Positions 14,668 to 23,234 of a stretch of DNA of 25,484 bases are shown here, in pieces (position 1 is the first letter of the stretch; every line of letters begins with the position of its first letter). The DNA lies in NCBI GenBank assembly GCA_964555935.1, contig CAZKUN010000128.1, forward strand, positions 1-25,484. Reading direction: 5' to 3'. A model generated the notes under the pieces. It saw only the letters and a program-made list of their open reading frames with translations. It did not search any database and had not been told where the DNA came from. Origin of the DNA: CAZKUN01 sp964555935 (lineage in GTDB: Bacteria; Armatimonadota; Zipacnadia; Zipacnadales; VGFC01). The position numbers and the translations under genes are program-made.

Positions 14668-17421
14668 ATGGTTCATACCACAGACCGCGCCCGGTATTCA
14701 GACGTTTTTCGTGGCTCGGGACGGGCCAGGGGTTTGTGGACGGTGCGGCGAACCGCGCGAGTGGCGCTACGCGGACACGGAGCGAAGATAATGGGCACAT
14801 CGGTATTGGTCGCCGTCATCGCGTTTGGCCTGGCTTTGGGCGCGAACAGCCAAGCCTCCGACGCGGACGGTTGGCTCGGCAGCCAGGAGGGCATCAGCGA
14901 CGAGGTGCTGGCGCCATGGACCCCCGTTCGGGTGAAGGGCAAGCGCGAGAAGACGGTGAGCGTGTGGGGTCGCGAGTACGAGTTTGACGGGTTGCCGTTT
15001 CCCTCGCGGATCAACATCCGAGGGACAGACATCCTGGCTGGACCGATACGGCTCGTTGCGGTCGTTGACGGTGCGGAGCAGGAATGGACCGAGCGCGGCA
15101 CGCCGGTGTTGAACGCTGCTCCAGCCGTCGCTCACCTCGCGCCCATCGCCCGTGCCGACGCGAGCTATGTTGACTCCAATGCAATAGTCGAATACGACGG
15201 CATGATTCGATCCGAGATAGCGCTCGCCGAGGATGGCGGCAAGTCTCTCGACTCGCTCACTCTCGAGATCCCCATCAAGCGCGAGCACGCGAAGTACCTG
15301 TACCACTACCCGGGCAAATGGGGCAGCGCCTACAACGCGGGCGCGCTGCCGGCGGAGGGTTTCACGAACCCGTTCAAGCCGTATGTCTGGCTTGGCGACG
15401 AGGATTTGGGGCTGGCGTGGTTCTGCGAATCCGACGAGGGCTTCTTCCCGCTGGATCGTGACGACGTGATCGACATCCGCGAGGAGGGCGACGCGGTCGT
15501 GCTGCGGATTCGGATCATCGCCGAGCCCGTCGATCTGGATGAGTCGCGCAACTACGTATTCGGCTTCCAGGCCACGCCCGTGAAGCCGGTCGTCGAGGAT
15601 GTTTGGGATATGCGGATCGTGCATCATGGCGGCTACGGCATCGACACGCAACAGGCCCCCAGCAATGCCTGGTTCGAGTATCCCGCCGAGGGCAACATTG
15701 ATCTCGCGGAAGGCACGTTCGAGGCATGGGTCAGGCCGCGTTTCGATACGGATCCGCCGATCACGCGAGAGGACGGCAACAGAGGCTCGTACAACCAGGA
15801 ACTGCTGCGGGTGAACTTCCCCGGTGGCGATGTCATTGGCTTCTACTGGAACATCGACGATCGCGGGATGCGGGCGTACATCAAGAAGGGCAGCCAGCAC
15901 CCGATGGTCGTCGGCGGGCCCAGCAGACTGGAGCGCGACACCTGGCACCACGTCGCCCTCACATGGGGTGATGAGGTCCGCGTATACGTCGACGGCGAGC
16001 TGACCGTCTCGCAAGCTTGGTCGGGCACTCTCCCCCACGCCCTCACGGACGCCAGGATCCACTTGGGTTCGGGCAAGGCACAGTTCGACGTGGGCGAGGT
16101 CCGCATCTCAGACGTCGCGCGCACCTCGTTCGACATATCGGCGCAGCCCATCGCGGGCGCGCGGACGCTGCTACTCGACCACCTCGACGAGGACTCGACG
16201 CTTGCCGACAAGAGCGATTCGAGCGTGCACGTCGATGGCAAGTTCGGCGAGGCTCTCACGCTCTACGAGCCAGGGCCCACACAGACCATCATCGACCGAC
16301 TCGCGGAGTTGGGCGTGAGGACGATCGTGTTCCACGAGCATTGGACGGACATCCAAAACTACACCAGCACCACGCATGGCGATGATCTGCGCAAGCTCGT
16401 GGCGGCGTGTCACGAGCGCGGGATGAAGGTGCTGCTGTATTTCGGTTACGAGATCTCCACCATCGCGCCGGAATGGGACGAGTGGGCGGAGAAGTGCCTG
16501 ATCGCCCCGCGCCACGGCGCCTACACGCGCCAGCCCACGCAGACCGCCTACACGGTCTGCTACGAGAGCGCGTGGCAGGACTTCATGGCGGCGGGCATGG
16601 CGCGGATGATGGATGAGTACGACATCGATGGCGCGTACCTCGACGGCACGGCGAATCCGTGGGGTTGCTCGAACACGCTCCACGGCTGCGGTTACGAGGC
16701 GCCGGACGGATCGCTTCGCCCGACGTACTCGATCGCCGGCGCGCGAGAGATGATGCGGCGCATCTACACGCTCGTGCGCTCGCGCAAGCCGGACGGGCTG
16801 GTCAACGTGCATCAGTCGACGTGCATGACGATCCCGACGCTCGCGTGGGCGACGAGTTACTGGGATGGCGAGCAGTTCGGCGGGATCGCTCCCGGGGCAT
16901 CCGCGCTGGAAGTGCTGCCGCTCGACACCTTCCGCACGGAGTTCATGGGTCATCAGTGGGGAGTTCCGGCGGAGATGCTCTGCTACAATCGCCCGTACAC
17001 GTATCGCCAGGCGATGAGCTTCGCGCTGCTGCACGACGTGCTGGTGCGCGGGAGAATCGGCGCCGGGCTGGAGATGGAATCGAAGCTCTGGCACGAGATG
17101 GATGCGTTCGGGAGGCGCCAGGCGCGCTTCATCCCGTATTGGGAGACGGACCTGCCCGTCCGCACGGGTGAGGCGGCGCTTAAGGTCACCACGTATTCGC
17201 GCGGGCGGAAGGGCGCGATGCTGATCATATCCAACCTCGGCGGGGAGCCCGTCGACGCGCGCGTGGAGATCGATCGATCCAAGCTCGGACTGCCGGCCGG
17301 AGCCAAGCTCGGGGCGCGTGACATCCTGGGCGAGACAACGATAGGCATTGAGGGCGATGTGCTGAGCTTCGCGCTCGATCCGCTCGACTTCAGAGCCCTG
17401 CACATCACGCCGGAGAGGTAA
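14668..17421 (+). CDS. secreted GH123/DUF6067-like hydrolase with LamG insert
   Basis: The 917-residue product has an N-terminal beta-sandwich with KWGSAYNAGALPAEGF and PYVWLGDEDLGLAWFCESDEGF. That pattern is typical of DUF6067, a family related to GH123 glycoside hydrolases. A LamG/concanavalin-like domain is inserted at about 335-485 (TFEAWVRPRF, WHHVALTWGDEVRVYVDGE). A TIM-barrel region follows (about 540-830, RTIVFHEHWTDIQNY, KVLLYFGYE, DIDGAYLDG with D654 and D659), then a beta-sandwich C terminus. It probably acts on extracellular glycans; the substrate is unknown. ATG 14668 has the best ribosome site (AAGGAGGA, 7 nt). A hydrophobic secretion signal starts only at M42 (14791, GGAG 8 nt upstream), so 14791 is a plausible alternative start. 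It is the first gene of a compact operon. Confidence 0.85.
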   Translation: MVHTTDRARYSDVFRGSGRARGLWTVRRTARVALRGHGAKIMGTSVLVAVIAFGLALGANSQASDADGWLGSQEGISDEVLAPWTPVRVKGKREKTVSVWGREYEFDGLPFPSRINIRGTDILAGPIRLVAVVDGAEQEWTERGTPVLNAAPAVAHLAPIARADASYVDSNAIVEYDGMIRSEIALAEDGGKSLDSLTLEIPIKREHAKYLYHYPGKWGSAYNAGALPAEGFTNPFKPYVWLGDEDLGLAWFCESDEGFFPLDRDDVIDIREEGDAVVLRIRIIAEPVDLDESRNYVFGFQATPVKPVVEDVWDMRIVHHGGYGIDTQQAPSNAWFEYPAEGNIDLAEGTFEAWVRPRFDTDPPITREDGNRGSYNQELLRVNFPGGDVIGFYWNIDDRGMRAYIKKGSQHPMVVGGPSRLERDTWHHVALTWGDEVRVYVDGELTVSQAWSGTLPHALTDARIHLGSGKAQFDVGEVRISDVARTSFDISAQPIAGARTLLLDHLDEDSTLADKSDSSVHVDGKFGEALTLYEPGPTQTIIDRLAELGVRTIVFHEHWTDIQNYTSTTHGDDLRKLVAACHERGMKVLLYFGYEISTIAPEWDEWAEKCLIAPRHGAYTRQPTQTAYTVCYESAWQDFMAAGMARMMDEYDIDGAYLDGTANPWGCSNTLHGCGYEAPDGSLRPTYSIAGAREMMRRIYTLVRSRKPDGLVNVHQSTCMTIPTLAWATSYWDGEQFGGIAPGASALEVLPLDTFRTEFMGHQWGVPAEMLCYNRPYTYRQAMSFALLHDVLVRGRIGAGLEMESKLWHEMDAFGRRQARFIPYWETDLPVRTGEAALKVTTYSRGRKGAMLIISNLGGEPVDARVEIDRSKLGLPAGAKLGARDILGETTIGIEGDVLSFALDPLDFRALHITPER

Positions 17422-17424
17422 CGA

Positions 17425-19755
17425 ATGGCCGACGCCGTGGACACGCTTCCCGAGAGCCCGAGAGTCTCGCCGCGACGACGCAAGCTCGCGGTGGGGATGG
17501 CGGGCGTCGGGTCGTCGGCGGCCCAGGTGCTGATCATCCGCGAGCTGATGGTCGCCTCAAGCGGGAACGAACTCTCGATCGCGGTCGTGCTGTCGCTGTG
17601 GCTATTCTGGTCGGGAGTCGGCTCGTGGATCGGCGGCTGGGCCATCGCGCGGAGCGAGAGGCCCAGCGAGTTCCACGTCCGATGGATCGCGCTCATTGAG
17701 GTGATCGTCCTCGGCGGGTGCCTGATCATTGCGCGAGCGGGACTCTACGCGTTGCGCGAGGCGTTCGGGGGGGTGCTCGCAGACTGGCACCTCGTACCCC
17801 ACGCCGGCGGAACGCTGAGCTTGCCGCAGCTTCTGCTCCTGACGACGCTCGCCACGGCTCCGGCGGGCATCCTGCTTGGCTGGCAGTTCGCAGCCGGGGC
17901 GAAGCTCATCGGGAGCGATTCCAGCGACGATGACGGGCCATCTCTGGCGTACATCTTCGATTCTCTCGGCCACCTCGTCGGCGGGGCGCTCGTGGCGATT
18001 CCCGCTATCATCATGATGCCGGCGGGCGTTGTGATGGTCATCGCATGCCTGCTGGTGCTCTCGAGCGTGGCGCTGCTGAGCCACGGAACGGGACGCCTGG
18101 CGCTGGTGCTGGTCGCGATGCTGATCCTGGGAGCCGGGGCGATGTTCATCCGCCCCGCAACGCTCAATGCCCGCTGGCACCCGCACGCGTTGCGCGCCTC
18201 GTATGAGAGCCGGTATGGCAACATCAGCGTGCTCCAAGGCGAGGGCGGCGAGCGGTCGTTCTTCATCAACGGCTCCCACGCGTTTGAGACGGCCGAGGCC
18301 CTCGCGGGGGAACAGTGGGTGGACCTCCCGCTGCTGGCTCACCCGGACCCTAAGCGCGTGCTACTCATCGGCGGCGGACCGCGCGCGTTGCGACAGGTTC
18401 TGAGGCACGATCCCGAACGCGTGGTCTACTCGGAGCTGGACCCGACTACGATTGCCGCCATCCGCGACCATGCCCCGCGCGATTTGGCGGCGGCGCTTGA
18501 TGATCCGCGAGTGGACGTGAAGCTGGGCGACGCGCGATACCACCAGTCTGATATGGAGGCGGCCGGAGATCCGTTCGACGTCATCCTCATAGCGCTTGGG
18601 GATCCGACCACCGCGCAGCTCAACCGTTACTACACGGTCGAATGGCTCGTCTCGGCACAGTCGCTCGCCACGGGCGGCATTGTCGCGTTCCAGGCGATGT
18701 CGTCGGGGGATTACCTCAACGAGGAGTTGAAGGCCTACAACGCGTGTCTGTATCAGACGGCCGTCGAGGCCGGTTACGCTCAGGTTCTGGTCTTCCCCGG
18801 TCCGCGCGCGACGTTCTTGTGCTCGGACCTTCGCGACGAGATAACGCTCTTCGATGATTTCGCGGCTCTGGAGGAGCGCATCAACGAGCGAGGCCTGGAT
18901 GTCTCGGAGGTGCTCGCATCGTTCTACGACGCGCTCGACCCGTTCCGGCGCGAGGATCGCCAGCGCGAGATGCGCGAGGCGACGGGCGTGCAGATCAACC
19001 ACGATTTCGCGCCACGGTGCTACTACTACGCGCAGGTTCTTTGGGCGAGTTGGTGGCCGGGCGCGACGTCGACCCTCATGCGGCTCGCCGGGAAGATCAC
19101 GACCGCGGGTCTTGTCTGCGGGATCGCGGGGATTTCGATACTGCTGCTCATCCCCACGTTCCTGACTCGCCAGCCATGGAGGGTCGCCGCGCCGTGCGCG
19201 GTCTTCGCGGCGGGCGCCTGCGGGATGACGCTTGAGGTCGTCATACTGCTGGCGATCCAGAGCGTTTACGGCTACGTTTACGGGGTGATCGGGCTTGTGA
19301 TTGGGGTGCTGATGGCCGGTCTTGCGGCCGGCGCGTGGGCTGCTCACCGACGTCGCGCGCGACAGGCCCCCGGGCGTTGGCTGATCTTCAGCCTGGTTGC
19401 TGTCGCCGTGGTCGCGTGGGCGATGTCGCGCCGGTTCGGGATGGGCGGCGATACGCTCGGGGACGATTTCTTCCGCGTGACCTTCGTGTTCGTGCGGTGC
19501 TTTATACTAGGAGCCATCGGAATCATGGTGGGGGCCATCTTCCCGTGCGCCGTCGCTTTGCGCTCACGCGATGGACAGGGCGCGCGGCACGGGACGATGC
19601 TGTATGGCGTCGACCTTATCGGCGCGTGCGGCGGCGCGCTGCTAGCAGGCCTTATTCTGATCCCACTACTCGGGGCGGCGGGCACGTGCCTGACGGTGAC
19701 CGCCCTGGCGGGCGGAGCCGCCGCTATCGCGCTGGTCGCTCAACTGAAAGGATGA
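17425..19755 (+). CDS. membrane-fused spermidine-synthase-like protein
   Basis: The 776-residue product has an N-terminal membrane region with about six or seven hydrophobic helices (25-250). A central SAM-methyltransferase/aminopropyltransferase fold covers about 265-540 and a C-terminal region has about six helices (555-776). The central fold has the nucleotide loop VLLIGGGPRAL (about 312-322), VVYSELDP with its acidic residue (about 333-340), and DVILIALGDPTTAQLNRYY (385-403). In true spermidine synthases the last motif is D-x-x-D-P; here the first Asp is Ala390 and only D393 remains, and GGGDG is GGGPR. Classical polyamine synthesis is therefore doubtful. Similar 'DPTTAQLNR' proteins fused to transporter-like helices are known to me but have no assigned function. 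Its ATG is 3 bp after the hydrolase stop (GGAGAGG ribosome site), showing co-transcription. Confidence 0.85.
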   Translation: MADAVDTLPESPRVSPRRRKLAVGMAGVGSSAAQVLIIRELMVASSGNELSIAVVLSLWLFWSGVGSWIGGWAIARSERPSEFHVRWIALIEVIVLGGCLIIARAGLYALREAFGGVLADWHLVPHAGGTLSLPQLLLLTTLATAPAGILLGWQFAAGAKLIGSDSSDDDGPSLAYIFDSLGHLVGGALVAIPAIIMMPAGVVMVIACLLVLSSVALLSHGTGRLALVLVAMLILGAGAMFIRPATLNARWHPHALRASYESRYGNISVLQGEGGERSFFINGSHAFETAEALAGEQWVDLPLLAHPDPKRVLLIGGGPRALRQVLRHDPERVVYSELDPTTIAAIRDHAPRDLAAALDDPRVDVKLGDARYHQSDMEAAGDPFDVILIALGDPTTAQLNRYYTVEWLVSAQSLATGGIVAFQAMSSGDYLNEELKAYNACLYQTAVEAGYAQVLVFPGPRATFLCSDLRDEITLFDDFAALEERINERGLDVSEVLASFYDALDPFRREDRQREMREATGVQINHDFAPRCYYYAQVLWASWWPGATSTLMRLAGKITTAGLVCGIAGISILLLIPTFLTRQPWRVAAPCAVFAAGACGMTLEVVILLAIQSVYGYVYGVIGLVIGVLMAGLAAGAWAAHRRRARQAPGRWLIFSLVAVAVVAWAMSRRFGMGGDTLGDDFFRVTFVFVRCFILGAIGIMVGAIFPCAVALRSRDGQGARHGTMLYGVDLIGACGGALLAGLILIPLLGAAGTCLTVTALAGGAAAIALVAQLKG

Positions 19756-19757
19756 TC

Positions 19758-20759
19758 ATGTTGCCAACAAGCCTACTGATTCCCGCACTTCTCATGCCGA
19801 CAGGCGCTTCGGCGCAAGTGACTAATCGCGTTCTCGATGAGGTCGTCGTCGGCCAGACCGTCGAGGCCGATGAGTTCCACCGTGCCTTCGAGGGGCACAT
19901 CGGGATGAACCTGCACTTCCCGGACCACCCGGACGACGACACGGGGCTGATGCTCCTGCTCCACGGCTGGGGCGGCGACTACCACCAGTACGACGCCTAT
20001 GCCGAGGACTGGCGCAACCGATACAACTGCGTCATGGTGCAAGTGCAATACCGCGGCTCCAAGGATGCCAGCACGCCGTATGACTTCGGCAAATACCAGG
20101 CGATCGACGTGCTGCGGTGCATGCACCGCGTACGCCAGCAGTGCAAGATCAACGACGAGCGGATCTTCGGCTGGGGCGGCTCGGGCGGGGGGAACGTGAT
20201 TCTCCAATGTGGGAAGATGGCGCCGAACACGTTCGCGCTCATCGTCGAACACGCGGGGATCACCCACCCGACCAACGCAGCCGACATGGAGGCCGGATGG
20301 GATCGGCCGAATCGCGCGGGCGGCTGGCAAGGCACGGCGCTCGGAGGCACCAAGGAATACCCCGAGCACGAGAAGCTCGTGCGTGACCCGGTCCATCACG
20401 CGGATCTGTTCAACACGAAGGTCTACGTCTTCCATCCCGACCTCGACACAACCGTCGGAGTGCAGCATGGCATCCAGATGGCCTACGCGCTGAAGGCGGC
20501 CGGCAAGGACGCGGTGCTGGAACTCATCGAGGGCGGCAACCACTCGTCCGGCGGAGCGCTCGATCCGAACGAACGCAGCCGCAAGACCTCGACAGAGTTC
20601 TACGCGGGAGAGGACATCCTGACGCGCCGCAAGAGCGGCCCGACCGATTTCGACCGCCGCGAGCCAGTCAGGCTGCCGGTGAATGATGGGATGTACTACC
20701 AGGTTGTATATGACGTAGAGGATGGCCTGCCGAGGCTAGAGGGACCGTTGGAGGACTAG
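19758..20759 (+). CDS. secreted alpha/beta hydrolase (esterase/peptidase-like)
   Basis: The 333-residue product has a signal peptide (MLPTSLLIPALLMPTGASAQ) and an alpha/beta-hydrolase fold. The oxyanion segment is LLLHGWGGD (67-75), the nucleophile elbow GWGGSGGGN has S142, the acid is D228 or D230 in FHPDLDTTV, and the histidine is H262 in EGGNHSSGG. The S-D-H order is complete. A C-terminal tail of about 60 residues lies beyond the core. ATG 19758 is preferred because AAAGG (19747-19751) is 6 nt upstream. An in-frame ATG at 19752 overlaps the upstream TGA and is the alternative. It is third in the operon with the GH123-like and SpeE-like genes. A role as a carbohydrate esterase or dipeptidyl-peptidase-like enzyme is possible; the sequence does not decide. 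Confidence 0.87.
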   Translation: MLPTSLLIPALLMPTGASAQVTNRVLDEVVVGQTVEADEFHRAFEGHIGMNLHFPDHPDDDTGLMLLLHGWGGDYHQYDAYAEDWRNRYNCVMVQVQYRGSKDASTPYDFGKYQAIDVLRCMHRVRQQCKINDERIFGWGGSGGGNVILQCGKMAPNTFALIVEHAGITHPTNAADMEAGWDRPNRAGGWQGTALGGTKEYPEHEKLVRDPVHHADLFNTKVYVFHPDLDTTVGVQHGIQMAYALKAAGKDAVLELIEGGNHSSGGALDPNERSRKTSTEFYAGEDILTRRKSGPTDFDRREPVRLPVNDGMYYQVVYDVEDGLPRLEGPLED

Positions 20760-20841
20760 AGCCCGCCGCAGGTCGGTGGCTGCCGCATCGCGAACAGCCT
20801 CGCCCTACCGAATGTGATGATTGAGGAGCGCTCAGAACACG

Positions 20842-21696
20842 ATGCCCGGCCCGCGAAGCGCGTTGAGACCGATCTACCTGATGGCCCTGTTGCCCATGGC
20901 GGCCACGATATTGGGATGCCCGAATGAGGCGCCAGCGCCGAGTCCGGGTGCCGGCACGGATCTGATCCTCGCGACGACGACGAGCACGTACGACTCCGGC
21001 CTGCTGGATGAGTTGCTCCCACCGTTTGAGGCGGAGTGGGGCGGGACGCTCAAAGTCATGGCGGTTGGCACGGGGCAGGCGCTTGAACTCGGTCGCCGAG
21101 GCGATGCGGACGTGCTGATGGTTCACGCGCCATCGCTGGAGAAAGCGTTCGTGCAGGAGGGATACGGCGTCGAGCGCGTCGGGTTGATGTACAACGATTT
21201 CGTCATCGTTGGACCTGAGGCCGACCCCGCAAATGTCGCCGACGCGGCCGGCGCGACGGAGGCTCTGCGGCGAATCGCCGAAGCAGAGGCGACATTCGTC
21301 TCTCGCGGAGACAACTCGGGCACGCACGCGAAAGAGAAAACCATCTGGGAGGCGCTGGCCCGAGAACCCGAGGGCGAGTGGTACCTGTCGGCGGGATCGA
21401 ACATGTCGTCAGTGCTGCGGATGGCGAGCGAGAAGGATGGGTACACGCTCTCGGATCGCTCCACTTACCTCGCGCAAGATGGCCTGGAGCTGAAGGTGCT
21501 GTGCGAGGGCGATCCCATCTTGCACAACCCGTACGCCGTCATCGCCGTGGATCCCGGGAAGAACCCCAACGCCAACACGGCCGGCGCGCAGGCCCTGATC
21601 GAGTACCTTCTGTCCGCGCGCGGTCAGGGCATCATCGAGAGCTATGGGACCGAGAGATTCGGGCAACCGCTGTTTTATCTGCTGGACGAGGAATAA
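20842..21696 (+). CDS. tupA: tungstate-type ABC transporter substrate-binding lipoprotein
   Basis: The 284-residue product is a periplasmic oxyanion-binding protein of the TupA (PBP-like) type. It has a lipoprotein signal with lipobox ATILGC (C26). The family hallmark TTTSTYDSGLLD is at 45-56 and SRGDNSGTH (154-162) contributes to anion binding. It captures tungstate (or possibly molybdate) for the TupB permease. Start ATG 20842 is chosen from the signal peptide; GAGGAG lies 13 nt upstream, which is long, and an in-frame TTG at 20821 is a weaker alternative. It begins a three-gene operon; permease and ATPase follow with a 17-bp gap and a 4-bp overlap. Tungstate specificity is inferred from family resemblance. 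No tungsten enzyme is encoded in the window. Confidence 0.92.
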   Translation: MPGPRSALRPIYLMALLPMAATILGCPNEAPAPSPGAGTDLILATTTSTYDSGLLDELLPPFEAEWGGTLKVMAVGTGQALELGRRGDADVLMVHAPSLEKAFVQEGYGVERVGLMYNDFVIVGPEADPANVADAAGATEALRRIAEAEATFVSRGDNSGTHAKEKTIWEALAREPEGEWYLSAGSNMSSVLRMASEKDGYTLSDRSTYLAQDGLELKVLCEGDPILHNPYAVIAVDPGKNPNANTAGAQALIEYLLSARGQGIIESYGTERFGQPLFYLLDEE

Positions 21697-21713
21697 CGGT
21701 CGTCGCAGCATTC

Positions 21714-22409
21714 ATGGATGAGATCCTCCGCGGCCTACAACACGCGCTCCACCTTCTCACCAACGACGCCGAAGCGTGGCGAGTCATCGGGCTGTCGCTC
21801 GCCATATCGGGCGGGTCCGTGGCCATCGCCGCAGCCATCGGCGTGCCGCTGGGTGTGTTCGTCGCGCTCAGATCATTCCCGGGCCGACGCTTCGTAATCG
21901 CGCTGCTAAACGTGGGCATGGGGCTCCCGCCGGTCGTCATCGGCCTGCTGGTGTACATCCTGCTCTCACGCGCGGGGCCGCTCGGGTTCCTGGGGTTGCT
22001 ATTCTCGCCCGGCGCCATGGTGATCGCGCAGGTTGCCATCGTAGCGCCGATCATCGCGGGGCTGACGCTGTCGGCTGTCTCAGAGCAAGACCGAGGCGTG
22101 CAACTAACCGCCCGCTCGCTGGGCGCGACAAGGCTGCAGGTTGTCTGGGCGATCCTCAGCGAGGCGCGTTTCGCGATGGGCGCGGCGGTCGTCGCGGGCT
22201 TCGGGCGGGCGATCTCAGAGGTCGGCGCGGTGATGCTGGTCGGCGGCAACATCGCCCACCACACGCGTGTCATGACAACAGCCATCGTGCTTGAGACGCG
22301 ACAGGGCGATTTCGACCTGGCCATCGCGCTGGGCATTGTACTGCTGCTGACATCGCTACTCATCAACTTCGCGCTGACGTACCTCCAGCAAGGCCGGAGG
22401 CCAGAATGA
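21714..22409 (+). CDS. tupB: tungstate-type ABC transporter permease
   Basis: The 231-residue product is an inner-membrane permease with five or six hydrophobic helices and the EAA-type coupling loop (ARSLGATRLQVVWAILSEAR, about 139-158), followed by AISEVGAVMLVGGN. Length and sequence fit TupB. ATG 21714 starts 17 bp after tupA; no strong ribosome site is seen, so translation may be coupled. Its TGA overlaps the ATG of the ATPase (ATGA at 22406-22409). It pairs with the substrate-binding protein upstream and the ATPase downstream to form a complete importer. Confidence 0.93.
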   Translation: MDEILRGLQHALHLLTNDAEAWRVIGLSLAISGGSVAIAAAIGVPLGVFVALRSFPGRRFVIALLNVGMGLPPVVIGLLVYILLSRAGPLGFLGLLFSPGAMVIAQVAIVAPIIAGLTLSAVSEQDRGVQLTARSLGATRLQVVWAILSEARFAMGAAVVAGFGRAISEVGAVMLVGGNIAHHTRVMTTAIVLETRQGDFDLAIALGIVLLLTSLLINFALTYLQQGRRPE

Positions 22410-23131
22410 TCGGACTCAAGGCCGAGGGCATCACGCACCGGTACGGCGACCACGCCGTGCTGCGCGACGTGTCGCTGGCCATCCCCAAGGGCCAATCGCA
22501 TGTGATCGCCGGGCCGAACGGCTCAGGCAAGAGCACGCTGCTGCGGATTCTCGCGCTCCTGGAGGAGCCGACCGAGGGTCGCGTGAGCATCGATGGCGAG
22601 CCGACATCGCAGGCGGAGGTCGCCGCGCGCCGGCGAGAGATGGCGTTGGTCGCGCAGCCGCCCTACCTCTTCCACGGCACCGTCCTCAGCAATGTCGCGT
22701 ATGGCCTGAAAGTCCGGAGACTCCCTCGCGCGGAAATCCGGGAGCGGGTCGAATCGGCCATCACCTGGGCGGGCCTGGAGGAAGTCGCTCAGCAGGCGGC
22801 TCGGACGCTGTCGGTCGGGCAATCGCAACTAGTGAACCTTGCGCGAGCGGTCGCTCTCCAGCCACGGGTGCTGCTGGTGGACGAGCCAACGGCCGGCCTC
22901 GACGTGCGCAACGCGGGGAAGGTCGAGGAGCTTGTGTCCGCATATGCGAGCGATCCGGAGACGACCGTGCTGCTTGTCACCCATCATCTCCCACAAGCCC
23001 GGCGGCTGGCGCAGAACTTGACGCTGCTCTACGAGGGCCAGGTCGTCGACAGCGGCCCCATCGCCGACCTGCTCGAACGCGCCGACGATCCTCGCGCGGC
23101 GGCGTTCCTCTCGCACCACGCGATGCCCTAG
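22406..23131 (+). CDS. tupC: tungstate-type ABC transporter ATP-binding protein
   Basis: The 241-residue product is a single ABC ATPase: Walker A GPNGSGKST (36-44), Q-loop Q84, Walker B VLLVDEPTAGLD (155-166) and H-loop histidine 193 (VTHH). The signature, normally LSGGQ, reads LSVGQSQLVNLARA (135-148). A Val replaces the first Gly and the usual basic residue after the signature is replaced by Leu. The protein powers oxyanion uptake through TupB. Its start overlaps the tupB stop by 4 bp and it is last in the operon; an inverted repeat 40 bp downstream could end or separate the unit. Confidence 0.93.
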   Translation: MIGLKAEGITHRYGDHAVLRDVSLAIPKGQSHVIAGPNGSGKSTLLRILALLEEPTEGRVSIDGEPTSQAEVAARRREMALVAQPPYLFHGTVLSNVAYGLKVRRLPRAEIRERVESAITWAGLEEVAQQAARTLSVGQSQLVNLARAVALQPRVLLVDEPTAGLDVRNAGKVEELVSAYASDPETTVLLVTHHLPQARRLAQNLTLLYEGQVVDSGPIADLLERADDPRAAAFLSHHAMP

Positions 23132-23170
23132 CCGGCACTCTTCGCCCTTTGCCAGCGTTTCTCGTAGAGG

Positions 23171-23202
23171 AACCCTACATACTCTCACCGAAATGTAGGG
23201 TT
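23171..23202. promoter_or_regulatory. perfect inverted repeat upstream of the cysteine synthase gene
   Basis: AACCCTACAT (23171-23180) and ATGTAGGGTT (23193-23202) are perfect 10-bp complements separated by 12 nt, in the 103-bp gap between tupC and the PLP enzyme. The right arm ends 18 nt before the ribosome site TGGAGG (23221-23226). The repeat could be an operator for a dimeric regulator or an RNA hairpin. A weak TTT follows the right arm, so termination of tupC is possible but not typical. Confidence 0.5.
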
Positions 23203-23234
23203 TGCACCTATCGCACTCCGTGGAGGCTCCCGCC

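Noticed and set aside
14767..16062. 431-codon minus-strand open frame
   Set aside because: It is antisense to the GH123-like gene, rich in Arg/Val/Asp in the way of antisense high-GC frames, with no domain or ribosome site.
16171..17403. 410-codon minus-strand open frame
   Set aside because: Same reason: antisense to a well-supported gene, Arg/His-rich, no recognisable motif.
20760..20841. Molybdenum/tungsten cofactor riboswitch before tupA
   Set aside because: The gap is about 80 bp and shows only a short CAGCC/GGCTG pairing, not the conserved Moco RNA core.
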